Source: Adineta ricciae
Lineage: Eukaryota > Rotifera > Eurotatoria > Adinetida > Adinetidae
NCBI GenBank assembly: GCA_905250025.1
Contig: CAJNOJ010000155.1
Span: 186,477-250,476 of the forward strand
Direction of reading: 5' to 3'
DNA length: 64,000 nucleotides
Below, one piece after another: positions 22,907 through 37,300 of the stretch (within the stretch, counting starts at the first letter, position 1; each line of letters begins with the position of its first letter). A program made the position numbers and the translations under genes. Under the pieces are notes generated by a model. The model worked only from the letters and a program-made list of their open reading frames with translations. It was not told the origin of the DNA and ran no database searches.

Positions 22907-24288
22907 ATTCGCAGATATGTCAATGTTCTCATAACAATTCTTTTTTTTTTCTTGTCATGGTCGAAAAATGTAAATCCAGCAGATATGTTTTGTTCATCGA
23001 AGCAGACACACATGAGAAAGCAAAAAATAATTCTTAGCGAATTCTGTTTACTTTTCTTCTGTTGTTCATTTTTGTTGTTCTTCTAACGCCTCCTTCTTGA
23101 TGTTGTTGTACATTTTTTCTTGTGTGCCGGTTTCTTGGTCATATACGTGTGTACTTTTTCTTGTTCTCTTTGCGATTATTTCGCAAAATTCATTCATTCA
23201 TTCATTGAAGAATATAGAAAAACAAACAATATAGAGCAAAATCGTATATACACGGAAACAGAACATGAAATATCTGAACATGTTGATGACAATGAGAAAG
23301 AAAGGAAAAAAAATTGAAGAACATCTTCAAGTTGTCACGGATGATAAATAATTGTGTTGCTGCTGATGATCAAGTCTAGAGGAAAAGCGAAAACAACGGT
23401 TAAGAGATTATCTTTGTGTCGAAACAGGAAAAGAAGAAAGAAGGGAGCTTTTCGATAGATGTCACTAGAAGCATGTCGAGAATAAGAGGTATTCTTTGCA
23501 AACTAAGCAATTTGTTCTCTGGAATCGAAGAGGAGACGTCTGGGAACATTTTGGTCGCTGTTGAATGCGTGTATCGTACGCTATTTATCATCACAAATCA
23601 TCCGAATCTGAAAGGCGATCTAGCGATTCATCATAGAGCGAAACAGATCATCACAGACACATGACTTGCTCAACTTAGCATACGCATTATTTTAATTTAC
23701 ATTTAACCAAGAAAAAACACTGACAGACTTGTTTCAATTTTTGAAGATCTTGTTGCACTATCCGACGCATGATGAATAATTTTCCATATTAAAAGCAAAC
23801 CGACGTTACATTCCAGACAGCAAATATCTTGTCAAGTCTATCTCAATATCCCATTTGTGAGGATCACCTATTCCTAGAGCAAATTTGCTTGTCAGAACGA
23901 AATACGTTCAAGTCCGTGGTATTGTGTGATGATCTGATTCATTCTATGTTGGAAGCTATTTGAAAAGAGAAAAGAAACGCACAGAAAAAAAGACAAAAAA
24001 AGAAAGAGAGAAAAGACAGACAAAGACGTAAACATAACGACATCAATACACTCGCACATACACAATTTCTGTTTTTTTTTATTCAAATTGACACAAATGA
24101 ACGGCAATAGACATCGTCGATATAAAATCAAAGATTTTCTTGACTTGAATTGCTTTGCGATAACATGTATGCGTGTGGAGACATGCACCACTGTGATTTA
24201 GTTGACAAAAGAAAAAGATGAACGGTAGGAATAAATACATAATAAATCGAAGTTTGGAGCGTAAATGGTTCACATGGGCTTTTCGCCA
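22907..24288. other. Convergent 3' interval between acidic protein and CDK12/13 genes
   Basis: Long 3' flanks, T-rich then A-rich. Open frames at 23120-23317, 23416-23664 (+) and 23892-24191 (-) are short and show no family, signal peptide or splice support. Confidence 0.5.
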
Positions 24289-27247
24289 TTATTTATTAGT
24301 CATACTGCTTCCATTTTTCGATGGTATTGTTGTTGAACCTACCATTTCCGTTGTTTGGTGATGAGAAGCACTATTATCTATGTGTGGTTGTTGGAAACTG
24401 AAAACAACAGAAGAACAAAGTCACTTGTTTTTACAAACGAAAGAAAAAAAAAGCAAAAGAACGAGAAGCTTGGCTTACAATAGACCGATTTCATATATGT
24501 AAATATCTACGAGAGGATTCGAATATAAGGTGATCGGTGGTGGACACGTGAAAAAGTTCGAAGAGATGGACGGGAGAGTATTTGAACGGATGCAAACCTA
24601 CCTGTCAGAATTGATATACGTCGCATTTTCAGGACTATCCATTTGCATGTCTAGAAAGGAATCGGAAAGTCAATTGTGTATGCCATGTCGAATTAGCTCT
24701 CCTACCAGTGACTTGATTATATCGTTGATATTCAATGATTTCACGTTCTTTGAAATGCGCTTGGATTTCATTTTCACTCCAACCACGTCGTGATAATCGC
24801 TTATGTTCTTTACTCCACATTTCATGACAATCTTGTGTAAGTGCCAATCTAAACAAGGACGAAATAGGGAATTTGACTGAAGTTAACAGTGAACTAACTG
24901 AATGGGTTGAATGGATTCTTCTTTGATATCCTTAAGCCAATCTGAAAGAAGAGCATCGGTAGCACTGATACGTTTCGCTGGATCTAGTTCGAGCATTCGA
25001 TCGAATAAGTCCAATGCAGGTACGGGAAGGCTAAACAACGAAAATCATGATCTCTGTTATTGGAAAAAACGATTTTTTTTACTATTGATAATCATCTCTT
25101 AGTTTTCTTCGATAGATTTTCTTTTGTTTCAATGTTGCGAATAATGGTAAATGAATCACGTCTGGCCAAACAGCAGGCGTTGGTGAACCACACAAACGTG
25201 AGATCATCTCTAATTGTTCGTCTTCTCTTTGAGCTTGGAATAACGGTCGACGCGTAAACAATTCTCCCAATATACATCTAATTAAAAAAAAAATTTTCTC
25301 GTCTCCCAACAAATCTTCGCCGAAGTCTACATACCCACAACTCCAAATATCAATTGCAGGTCCGTAACGTTCTTCACCAAGTAATAATTCCGGTGGTCGG
25401 TACCACAATGTGATAACTTTGTTTGTATATGGTCGATCTTTATCATCAGCGTTATACAGACGTGCCAAACCGAAATCTGCTAATTTGATCTTTCCACTAT
25501 TATTTAATAATATATTGGAACATTTGATATCACGATGAAGAAACTTTTTTTGATGACAAAATGCTAAACCAGACATAAGTTGGTAGATGAACATTCGAAC
25601 ATGTTCGATATCAAGTTCAATTAAACCCGAATCGAGTAAACCGAACAAATCATGATCACAATATTCAAAAACTAAATAAAATGACGTATCATTTTTGATA
25701 TCAACTATATTTCGCGCATCCATGATGATTTCTTTTAAATTGACAATGTTTGGATGCGCTAGTTGACGAAGGATTTGAATTTCACGGATGGCCGTGATTG
25801 GAAAACCTTCCTTCTCATTTTCTAGACGAACTTTTTTTAATGCACAAAGATCACCTAAACGAAACTTGCTCGTAGATCACGAAAAATGTAATTGCTCAAC
25901 AAACCGGTTGCTTTTTCACGTGCTTTAAAAACTTCACCATAGGTTCCTTCGCCTATCTTGGCTAAAATTTCATAGACTTCAACCGTTCGTTCTCCCCATT
26001 GATTTTGCACCATGTCATCTCGACGTTGAAGAATCCTACATGAGAGAGAAGCCGATCCGATCGAAGCAGAACTTATTTTTGCCAATTCTTACAGTGGCCG
26101 TCGAATGGGCTTATCAGAAACATTTGGAGAAGTATTTGTTGGACTTGACGGTGATAGAGAATCAGGTTTATAGTCAGGTGGCATAGGTAACGACCGTGTT
26201 AAATTGGTTTGGCCAGCCAATGGCGGAACATTTGTTGTGCGACGACGGGAACCACTGTTCGATGGAGAAAAGAAATCAATGGGAACGTCTCGTGAAGCCA
26301 AACAAACTTACTCAGAACGATTAGAATTGGAATTCTTATCATTTGAATTGGCATTTGACTACAAAAATAAAAGAATTGAGATGAGACAACGTGTGAAGGT
26401 GTGTGCTTTACATCGATGTCATTCTTCGCATCTTGTACACTAGTCGACTGGTTATTTGATGAGACGATTTTGGTTTTGTTGAGTTTGGGTCGAATTTTGT
26501 CGAGTTCTGAGGCTAAAGTGCCTTTCGTCGAACGTTGATATTGACTATTTGTATCATTTTCATTTGATGACGAATGATCACTTGAATGTGTTGACGATGA
26601 TGAAGATTTGCGATGATATTTTGATCGTTTTTGATTGGAATAACGATATGAAGAATGAGTTGGCACAGGATGTGAAGATGATGGACTTGATCGACGATGT
26701 CGTTTTGGTGAATAACTACTGTTGTCTGTATGGTGCTGCTTTCGTTTCTTGTGTTTTATATCAAAATTTGGATCGTTCGAAGATGTTTCGTTGGGCGCAT
26801 CGCGCGAATGGGTATAATAATAAGACTGAGAGGAACGAGATGTTCGCTTGCTGGAATCATGCCGTGATCGATGAGAACTTCGACTGCATTTACGAAAAAA
26901 AAACGATACGTGACATAATGATGAATGAAGCGTGGAGATTACCTGTGTTGATTGGATTCATTGTTATTATCACTTGACGGGGAACGACGTGTTCGAGATT
27001 TTCTCTCAGAAGAACGTCGTCGGTTATGTTTGTGTTTCTTTTTCGATGTTGATGATCGATGGTGTCTGTCTGTTTTACTTGAAGTCGTTTCGGGAGATGA
27101 TGATTCGGATGAAACCGATTCGAGCTGCGACTGATGATGATGGGGGTAGAATGTATCACGTGAACTTGTTCGATGGTTATTATTGTGGGTATGAGAATAA
27201 GAATTGGTTGAAGACGACATGAAAGTGTATTTTGAGCAAATCGTCAT
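24289..27247 (-). CDS. CDK12: Cyclin-dependent kinase 12/13
   Basis: Eleven exons on the minus strand: 27247..26943, 26883..26412, 26358..26312, 26254..26093, 26035..25905, 25854..25335, 25277..25083, 25030..24899, 24848..24706, 24650..24602, 24397..24289; 754 residues. The N-terminal half is low-complexity Ser/His/Arg/Lys-rich (RS-like), as in CDK12/13. The kinase domain (about residues 350-650) has GEGTYGEV, the cyclin-binding PITAIRE helix that marks CDK12/13, [14 protein letters not shown] and [12 protein letters not shown]-terminal extension has [13 protein letters not shown], matching the CDK12/13 tail. With cyclin K this kinase phosphorylates the RNA polymerase II C-terminal domain during elongation. 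An alternative start is Met10 at 27220. CDK12 and CDK13 are vertebrate paralogues; this is their single-copy relative here. Confidence 0.94.
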
Positions 27248-28125
27248 ACGATACCAAAAAGGAGAGAAATATCCAATCTATACGAATAGATTTGAAGAAG
27301 GGAGAACGGTTTTCGTTCGGGTAAGAAACGACTTTGTTCAGTCGGAAGAAGATTTTCGAACGTTAATGCGAAAAAAACGAGTCAGTCATAAATTTCTAAC
27401 ATGACAAGAAAACAAATACCGACAGATAGACATCGAAGTGAAAAACAAGAGACGTATATGGAAGAGTTAGCCGGTTTAGAAATTTTATTGGTTAGACAAA
27501 TTTCTTTTGACCAATTGAAAATTCTTTAGTTTGAATAGCCTTCGACATTCGTGACATGAAACTTTCATTTTCCAGCGCTACAATCGATACTTTTCTTTCT
27601 CACTAAATTCAGTCGAATGTGCACATAAAACAATTTCACTCTATTGAATTCCGTTTTTCTTTGTAATTTCTTCGATGCCAGATAATTGCATCGTAGATGT
27701 CGCTAGTTATTAGCTGAGTTACAGCACATCAGTCATATGTTGAACACATATAGAAGATTGATAGAGAGAAAGTATGACAACAGCAAATAAATATTTATTT
27801 TGAAAATATTAGGAAGACAAAAAAATAAAATAAGAAAACGTCTAAACGCATTGAAAACTAAGTCACGCTCAAGTTGACTACAAGACACAGAAGTTTGATA
27901 ATTAGAGTAAAGAGAATTTTTGTACAAGGAAATAGATCTGCGAATAGTAAAACATTCTCATCAAACTACAAGACACTAACTGAAACTAGACGAATATCTG
28001 ATCTGGAATATATGAATAAATAAATGTAAAACCAGCACCCGTTTCGATTTTACAACTTTCATGTATTATGCTGATGCAAATTTTTTTCTTGTATTCGACT
28101 AGGGCGAAAGACAAATGGTATTCAA
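27248..28125. other. Interval between CDK12/13 5' end and Dispatched 3' end
   Basis: AT-rich, holding the CDK12/13 promoter region and the Dispatched-like 3' UTR. No coding frame recognised. Confidence 0.5.
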
Positions 28126-31100
28126 CTAAACCCACTGTTCATCGTTCAGATTTTCCTGTTTGTTACCGGACGGTACTGCTCGAATAACAGTTGGCGATGA
28201 CAATTTACCACATCGGCATAGTTTTCCGAATCTAGACGAAGATATAAAAGCGACTAGATAAAGTAATCGTTTACGTTTAGTCTTACGGTATATCACCAAA
28301 TCGATCAATCGGTCCGATGAATGAAAGTAGTGGAAGAAAAAACCATGTGGCAAACAACCAGCTAATGAACATGATTAACATAAGGAAAAAGCCCATCTGA
28401 GAAAAAGATGTTAGTTTGCTCGGTGCCATTGATACTCCAGCAAGAAAAGATGTAAAACCAGCAATGAAAACAGCTGAACCAACACGAGTTAGACTATTTT
28501 TGATTCGACGAAAACGTTGCAGATTTCCTTGTTGATGTCGACGCTTCAAACGTTGAAACAAACTTTCATTGTGATTTTGAGATTCTTCCTGATGATTCGT
28601 CCCATCCGATAAATGCAAGTTCTTTGTTGATTGTTTAATATCTGCTTGATTTTTCTTCCAATCTGCTTTGATATAAGCCACACCATAATGCACCGCTGTT
28701 AGAAAACACGAAAACTCACTTTCCGGATTCGAAACAAAACTTTCTTACTGAAATCAACACTTAAACCAACACTCATGATGATAATGATCGTTTCCAGGAT
28801 ATTTAATTCCCAACCGCACAGCACAAATATTGCTACGGTATCGGCAATGATAAACGTGATCGTCGTCATGGCATATAATGTGATTAGAACGTTGCCAGAT
28901 GTTAACAGAAGCACGACAAGTGCAAATAGCATAGAGAATATCAATGATGTATATGTACCACGAATGACCTCACGCATCAGATCGTAAAATAAAAATTGAG
29001 GAGAGACGAACCAACTAAACGAAAACATGAAAAGAAAGACTTGACATTTCGCTTGTCTTTTACCCGTGTTTGACTTGTTTATAAACATGACCGTTCGAAC
29101 CTTCGGTCGACCGTAGTTCTTCTAATCGTTCTTCGAAATAGTCTTGTAATTTGTTATAATACGCATCTTGAACAGCATATGAATTGAATGTAACATTCAT
29201 ATTGACAGTGAATAGAAATGCACGTATTTGTTTTGTTTTTTGATCAGGTAAAAACCCAATACGATAATTATCATCGCCACTTCCTGATTGAAATCGGTTC
29301 GAGCCTTTGAAAAGCTGAAAGAGTTGCTCCATTGCATTGATAGTTTGATTTCGATTCTCCGGAACGAAAAATTCATCGTCATCCGACAGGAAAACTGATT
29401 TCTTATTCGATGTGACAAATCCGCGTAATAATCGTCCTACAAACAGATCGAAAGGTAATTCTCCTTTAAAATAGATTCGTCATTACCGATGGTCAACCAT
29501 TGCGAATACGTTTGTTGAACATTCATGAACAAATCACTTCGATTGAGGTTTTTGAGAAACGAATCAAACCATCGTAAAATTTCTGGATCGTAAAAATCGA
29601 TATTTTCATTGTAAATCAATCTTTGTTTATTTTGATTAATTTTCGAATCTTCGGGATAAAATGGATGGACTAAATCGGTATCTTCAATTCCAAATACGAA
29701 GATCAACAACGGATTCGTCACATTATCTTTATCTTCATTGATATATGATAAAAATTGGTCACGCATTTGATATTCAAATCGTTCGAAGGGATGTGTCAGT
29801 TGAAAGAATTGGTAACGGCGTGACTTCGGTGGAGATAATTTTGGATGATAGAAAACGATGATCAATCCAATGATCCCAAAACAGAAGAAGACGAGAATTA
29901 AAATGTAACGAAGTTTAATAATCAAACGCGGAATATGAACAGTAAATATGACATGACTTAGGCGTGTTAATGATGCTAAAGTTTTGTCAAATAACGAAGG
30001 AAAATGATTAAAAAGTCCGAGACGTGCTGATAATGGTTCACAAACTTTTTCATAAACGATTACGAATGAAACAATCATTGTAATACTCATCAGAAAGTTA
30101 AATAAAATAGAAAATCCCTAGGAAAAACAAAATGACAATCTCAACGAGGTCGCCGTTTGTCAAACTCACCATGAAAAGTCCAAATAACTGCACATAAGCG
30201 ATTCGAGTGATCATATTCGTGAAGAACGCCGCGGAAGTGGTAAAACTTGTAACAAATACACTGGCTGCTGCATGTCGTAGCAATCCGCCCATCATTTGAA
30301 TCATCTGTTCGTCATTAACTTTCATCATTCGTATTAAATCCGGATTTTTTATTCGATCGAAATATTCCTCCTCCTCTTCTTCGTGATTTTCCACCGAACT
30401 GTCTGCTTGATTTTGATTTTCTTTCGTTAATAATTTCTTTCGTATCACCGACATCGTATAATCCCAATCGCGATGATACTGTTGCTCTTGTTGTTGAGTT
30501 AATTTACCGTAAAATTCGATTTGTCGATTTTGCAAACGCGCTTCGTTATAAATGTCTAATTTTTCCGAATACCACGCATCGAATATAACGAAAACATTAT
30601 CACACGATATGCCAATCAGAATAAATGTTGACATTAGATTGATATACGGAAATAAATCGATACCTAACGCGATCTTATACGCGAAATACGCACACGCGAA
30701 TGAAAAAACGACACAGATATTCGTCATAAGAGCGACTGTTATCGATCGAAGGTAAATGATTGTTACCTGAAAAGAAAAATTGAAATCAGTGAGTGAGTTT
30801 GTTGACGAATTACACTTACTCCAACGATTAAGGAGATGGCGAGAATAACGAAAAACATGTCAGCTCGGATTTGCTTCATGGCGGTAGATATTCGAATATC
30901 TAAGAAATTCAATGCGGAAATTCGCGTCCAGCCATCGTCGAATTTCGGATTTCGATAGAAATGTCTGATGAATAGGTCGTAAGCTGAATTCGCAGTATGA
31001 ATTTCACTTCCATTGAGTAACTTTTTCGCTTGTTTTGGTTTTAGAAACCACATGGCAGTGTAACGGGTTTGATTCGTCGATAAAAACGTTTTGTCTAATA

Positions 31101-32187
31101 AATATTCCAATGATAAAAACGTAAAATTATATCGAAAACACGAATCATATTCGAATAATTCAATTGGTCTCGTTCGATAACGTTTTAAGCCCGCTAGACG
31201 AATCAAACCCGTTTGATACAACTTATGACAACGTTGTATACGATATACGAAGCTTGTGATGTCATTTTCAGTCAATTCAGAGCAATTGGGTTTGTTGGAG
31301 AAATATGAAATCATTTGTGGTAATGTATAATGACATGTGGAATTTAATTGAAACAATTGTAAAAGATTTTCTTGTTTATGACAAAGAGAACGAAGATTTT
31401 CGATTGTCAAAAGATTTTCGGACGACTTGTTACTTGATTCGAAATAAACTTCATAGTGACGATCTAGACAAGAGGAAAATTTCTCAGAATTCGAAGATTT
31501 CGTGGATACAAACTTAGATCAATCGATGTGCACATTTGTTCGTGTGGCTTGTTAATTTGATGTTCGATGGCTTTACCGAATCGGATCGGATCACTTCTAT
31601 TGTTTAAGAGATTATATACTTGTTTATTTGTTAAACATTTCTCTTCGGTATTGGAAGGAAAGGCACACGTGTCGGAACTGCCTTCCAAATCTTTGAGAAG
31701 ATCCGACTGGGATATGCTATCATCGTAATCAAGATCTTCGTCTTCTTCTTCATTTTGATTGGTATCAAGTGAGATTTTCGTATTGTTTGTTTGCTTCGCG
31801 GCTGCGATCTGTTTATCGAGCTCTTTTTTCACTCGTTCAAGAACGAATAAACGAGATGTTAACGTATTTTTACCCCTGGGCACAAAGCCCTACAAAAGAA
31901 AAACGAAGAAATCAACAAAAAAATCACCAGAAAAATCATATTTTACTTTAGTCGGATCATTGAAATCAGGTAGATCACCTCCAAGTATCGCTGACAAACC
32001 CAACGCGATACAAATGACTAATCCAAGTAACAAAAAACACCAGGAATATTTAACTAAGAATGTTGAGTACCTAAGCAAAATCATCAATAAGTCATCTTCA
32101 ACTCCAAACTACTCACAATCGAATGGATTTTTCCGTATGAAATTCTATTCGAATGTTGACAGCATTTTTACAATCTACGTACGTCAT
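28126..32187 (-). CDS. DISP: Dispatched-like sterol-sensing-domain (RND) transporter
   Basis: Ten exons on the minus strand: 32187..32117, 32070..31947, 31889..31514, 31463..30820, 30766..30170, 30117..29487, 29436..29064, 29014..28749, 28695..28287, 28231..28126; 1198 residues. N-terminal TM1 then LPDFNDPTKGFVPRGK, the Dispatched/Patched signature before the first extracellular loop. A Cys-bearing loop follows (SNKPNCSELTENDI), then a sterol-sensing five-helix block with FPYINLMSTFILIGISCDN, a second luminal domain, and a final block with IIIMSVGLSVDF and HYGVAY. Dispatched proteins are 12-TM RND-family exporters that release lipid-modified Hedgehog using cation gradients. In the first GxxxDD motif the second Asp is Asn here. 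Patched-related proteins are the alternative, but loop sequences fit Dispatched better. The start codon is the first ATG of the short first exon and is less certain than the rest. Confidence 0.88.
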
Positions 32188-34330
32188 ATTAGACATTCAA
32201 TCTAAGTCCTACTCAACATGATGTATACTTCAACTATGTATATAATGTATTTTCATGTCGTGACTATAACCTTCATATTCGACTGCTTCGATTTTTATAT
32301 ATTTAACGAATAAGTGCTGAGAGGAGAACACACATGTAAAGGACATGTCATGTAATTATGTGATGTAATACATTCTATATTGATTTAATGAGGTCAACTG
32401 TTAGATTCACGAGATTTGTTGAGTTAATCATCCTGATATTTTTTGTTAATATAACATCATCTACCTACTGACTTCTCTTCGGAGTCATCCAGTTCTGCTA
32501 TTAGAGGAGAAATAAGTTGAGAATGATTTTCTGCTTTGATGATAATGTGTTGACGAAAAAAAATCAACGAAGAAGAAGGAGCTTACTTTCTATTTAAATA
32601 GGTTTCGGCTTCGAGCATGTTGATGGTTGGTTAAGGAAATGAAGCCATAATTAGATTTCACGGAAAGACACGAAAAAACGAATGCTGATGAAAAATTTTG
32701 TAAGCAGATCTAAAATATTCGATGAGGAAAAAAGGCGGTGAGAAAGAAAAATGTTATCAAACACTAGACGAGAAAAGTTTGTTATTTCTGCATGTGTTCG
32801 AATATATAAATAGCTGCGAAATGTGTGAAAGAACAGGAATATTAATTTATTAATCATCGTCAAACTGCATCGAAGGCGAACAAGCCCATTCGAATAGTTC
32901 TCTTTTCTGTTTTTTGTCAGACAACAGGACCCATGTTCATTAGCTATACCAATGAAAAAAAATAAGGAAAGGAAAGATAAGAACGATAAAAATCGGCCTT
33001 TGGAAGAGAACTGATGTTCGGACGGGAAAAATTTTGAGAAAAAAGTCGTTAGGGATAGAATATAAATGATTCAACCATAATCATCACCTTTTTTCCGATA
33101 GAACAACTGAAACAGGAAGAAAAAGAAATAACACATGATCTGTCAACCGAATAAATATGTGGAAATCGCTTTTCGTAATCCCTTTAAAAAGCATTAAGAT
33201 TTGTTCGAACCCAAGCAAATCTTTCTCGACTTTAGTTACAATTTCATATGTTCCTCAAAGGCTCATCAAAAATACATGATGGAAGATAAAAGAATATTCG
33301 ACTGAGTATACGATAAAGAATATTACAATACAAACAACAGGGAGGAAGCGATGATTCTCGATTGATTATTGACTTTGATCCAACCATTTTCTCGCGGAAA
33401 TATTCTCGCGATGAAATTCAACAAAAACATCAGTCAATGACAGATATTTGACATTTTTTCATAAATACTAGAACGAGCACGAGTTATCCAATCTACAATT
33501 CAAGTTTACAGAAACAAAATTGTTGGTTTAGATGTCGCTAATGTCCTATGTTCTTCCTCATAGGCTTAAAAAATGTCATAGGAAAGAGAAAAGATCGAAT
33601 ATATACGTTTTTTTAGTAATGTCAAACTCGAAAGTTGAATTCAACTAGCGAAATGTTACCTTTGCACCTAATGTTCAAGGAGAACTGTATAGTTAAGCCT
33701 CTCTTTTGTGAATTTAGGACGGTGATTTGTTTCAATTTGGCAAATGACGAATGTATATTCCGAGTACTTGAGGTCAGAAAGCTATTTGAACTATGAAATA
33801 ACTTGTTCAAGAACAGTAACGGATGCTAGTAGGGGATTATTGAAGATTTCTGCGTCCCTAATTAGATTTAATCTGTTAACGGAGAAACGACGATTAAATT
33901 TAATGCTTATTTCTGCAGGAGGAAATAGGGATTGATACAAAGAGAGATCGGTTCGAATATATCCGGTGTGTTACTCTGACTTCGTTGATTTATTTTTCTT
34001 TTCTTTTCTTCCTTTACAATTCAAAACATCAAGGACATTAGCATCCATTAATATTTTAACTCTTTCCAAGAGCAAAGCTTGAATAATTGAAATTACGCAT
34101 CGCATATTTATAAAAACTAAAGTCGCTGATGCTATTTTTAAAAAAGCCCATGTTTATGCGATCCACAGGATTGATAATTAATCACGTTCTCGTTCGATGT
34201 TCTGAACTACAAGTATGTAAAAATTTCTTCAATCAACATTCAATATATAACCATTAATCCGAAAGTTGTTATTAACCAAGGCTAACATTTGAAATAAAAT
34301 GAGCAAAATAAAATTTAAAAAAAATACTGT
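32188..34330. other. Gene-poor interval
   Basis: About 2.1 kb of AT-rich sequence with the Dispatched 5' flank and the RAB3GAP2 3' flank. Short open frames (32651-32863 minus, 33622-33810 minus, 33744-33935 plus) lack support. No repeats or RNA genes recognised. Confidence 0.5.
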
Positions 34331-37300
34331 TTATCGTTTGAGTAGATGTACAAGTGCCATCATTTCCTGTGCTAAACTTGCTAAACTTGAATTATTCTGT
34401 GGTAGATAACACCCGATTCTTGTTAACATTGTTTCGATCGTTTCGCATGAACATGGGTGAACTTTATAATCCACTGAACTCGGTAATGATATCATCCAGG
34501 TTTTCAATGTTGACGAGATCTTCGCACGAACTTCCAGAGCTTTCGAAGACATTTTACTTGTAGTTGCATCATTAATATCACCGATGAGAAGACTTAATCT
34601 TAAACCAGCTATTGTAAGTAATTGAAAAGCGAGGGCTTGTCTGTCTTGAATGCGATTTTCTTCATGTGTTGCTAGATCATCGTAGTTGTATGCGTATAGA
34701 AGGGAAATATAATGCCGACGAATATACTCATGATCGACGAGCATGTCTGTTGATAACCGGATGATATTTTCGACGATTTTTTCATCAAATGGCTTCGTCA
34801 TGCCATGTTGTTCGAAGACTGTGTTAAGCAAGCGTTCAAAAAACAGTTGTCTCTTGCTGGAAACCGTTCCATCGACATCAACAGTCACTAGTGGATGAGA
34901 ATAGAGATCGGTGAAAAACGCGTGAACACCTTTTGTATCGAAGAGAGAAAACGGTCGAAAAGATTTGATATGATAATACATAAGATAGTACAAAATAAGG
35001 ATTAGTTTTTCATGATGTAAAACCAAATGGCCGTTCGCAGGTTTTTGTTCCATGACGATTTCGAGTAAAGAAGTTTGTTGATCATTCGGTTCAGACGATG
35101 AGGATGTTGTGTAAAGATTGATGAATGGAGAGACTGGTTCAACTAAAAGCAAATTCTTACGAGAGAATGACTCGCGAAGTTCTTCTGTTACCTAAATGGT
35201 CGGACGAGGATGAATTCAAATTGATTTGCCAAACATTGTCAATGCTAAAAATAGGAATTTCATTTAATTGATTATAGATCGATTCGATGAATTTGTTGAA
35301 GAAATTCTTCGATAGTTCGTCCAAGAAATTTGTCAAGTCGTGTTCATTTAATCGAAGTTCTTTGTAACATATACGATCTTTGGGAATTTTGCCAATCTTT
35401 TCAATTAATTGGGTAAGTGTGACGATTCGAGAACGGATATAAGTGTGCCATAAGAGTGAACCGATGTTTTGTTTGATGATTCCGATTTGAATTTGATTAT
35501 AAAAAGTTAATGAAAGATGAAAAAGTTCAGTCGCTGTTCGATTAGTCGCAGATATTAACTGTTTGTTCCACATATTCATTGAAATCCAACAGGAATATAT
35601 CAAAAGAACAGTTGGTTCGAATGTATGCGGGAGAATTTGTCGACAAATGGCTAAATTACCTTTTGGAAGAAAAATACATATGCGTTTCTGTTGAAATTGC
35701 CTCAAAAATTATCTCTTACTTTGGAATGCACTTTCGTTCGCTTCATCAGAATTCGTTGATAACCATGTTGACGGAATATTTGCATTGATGATTCGACGTG
35801 TCACAAGTTCGAGTAAATAATCAGGTCGATGCGTGATGAAAACTGATTGAACCGTGAATTCGTTGGTTGTGGTATCAAACGATGGGTCACGTTGGTCGAT
35901 GGTCTTCATCGAGGAATAGAAATTTTGTATCGCTACCAATGCTGACAAACGACGTATGAGAAGTGAAGTGTCGATCTCAGTGTCATACAATCGAAAGATT
36001 AAAGATAGCAGAAGCGCCGTCAATGCATTGGTCGTTTTCTCCAATGTTGTTTTTAACAAAACTTTATTCTGATTAATTGAATAGATAATCGAAAAGATTT
36101 GTTTCCATATTTGAATTGATTGTGGAAGATTTAAGGGAATAGAAAGTAATGAATGTAAACAGAGTAGAACAAGATCGTCATTTTTCAAATGAAGTAATCG
36201 TAAATAGGCACGGAATTTCTCTTCGAAATCGTCTTTCTCATTGTACCATAACCACGAAGAGAATAAATACGAACCAAGAAGTGAGAATTCATCGGAATTG
36301 ATAGTTGATTTGATTTCCAGATGATCATTCATTGCGTGCGAATGACGCGATGATACAAACATCGATTGGAATTGACCGAAAGTATAATTCGTACTTAGAA
36401 CGTCTTCGTTCTCATCAGCGATGAAATGAACTTTCTTCTTTGGATTATTCAGACGTTTCTGAAATTCCTGTTCGAATAGTCGATAATATAGAGTTGTTTC
36501 CTCATCAGTCAACTGAAGTTCAGTTTGAAAATCCTTCAAGAAAGCGAGAAGAACATATTTAGTATGTTCATTCCTTTTCTTACTTCTTTGGAAAAGAATT
36601 TCTCGTTTATCGATATCGATGCTTGATGATCAGTTCGATACTGTTCAATAACCGTGTAAATGTTCAGTAGAGTCGATGCATTATTACAAAATTCTTGTAG
36701 ATGGACACAATCTTGTGGATTGTGATGATACGAATTTTTCTCCAAATCACTTAAAATTTCCTCGATAAACCGACGAATTGTACCTAAATCGAGGTAATCA
36801 GCGTGAAACAGAAGACCAAGAATTTCCGATTGACACTCGAGTGAGATCAATCGTTTCAACTGTTGACTAATATCATTTCTTAATGATTCATTATCGCCAT
36901 TCGCGTCCTTTAGAAGACGACGAATTTGACGTACGATCATAATGTCATGTGCACGTTGATTATTTCGATCACTAAGAGAAAAGAAATAGCAGATATGAAA
37001 AACGTACCGTTCGTTCTCTACCTTAGAATAAGATGGAAAGGAATTTGAAATGTTTTGATCTCTCCATTTTCTTCCAATAAAATACATTGTTTATATTGAG
37101 ATAATTTCGATGAATTCGATCCACTGCTCGACCATCCGAGAGTGTAATGTTCTAGATAAATTAAATGACTATTTTTCGATACATTGAAAGCAGCAACACG
37201 TGCTCCCTGTTGACAACCCCAGATCTAAATATTCCATATAGAATTTCTTTAAAAAAAGATCGTTTCTTCGTCATACTTCAACTAATTGTCGTTTGGGCGC

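Noticed and set aside
23416..23664. 82-codon + frame in the 3' flank of the acidic protein gene
   Set aside because: No domain or signal, not in a spliceable context.
32460..32625. Short minus-strand frame beginning MLEAETYLNRK with an intron-like segment after it
   Set aside because: Neither available acceptor keeps an open frame; it ends within a few codons.
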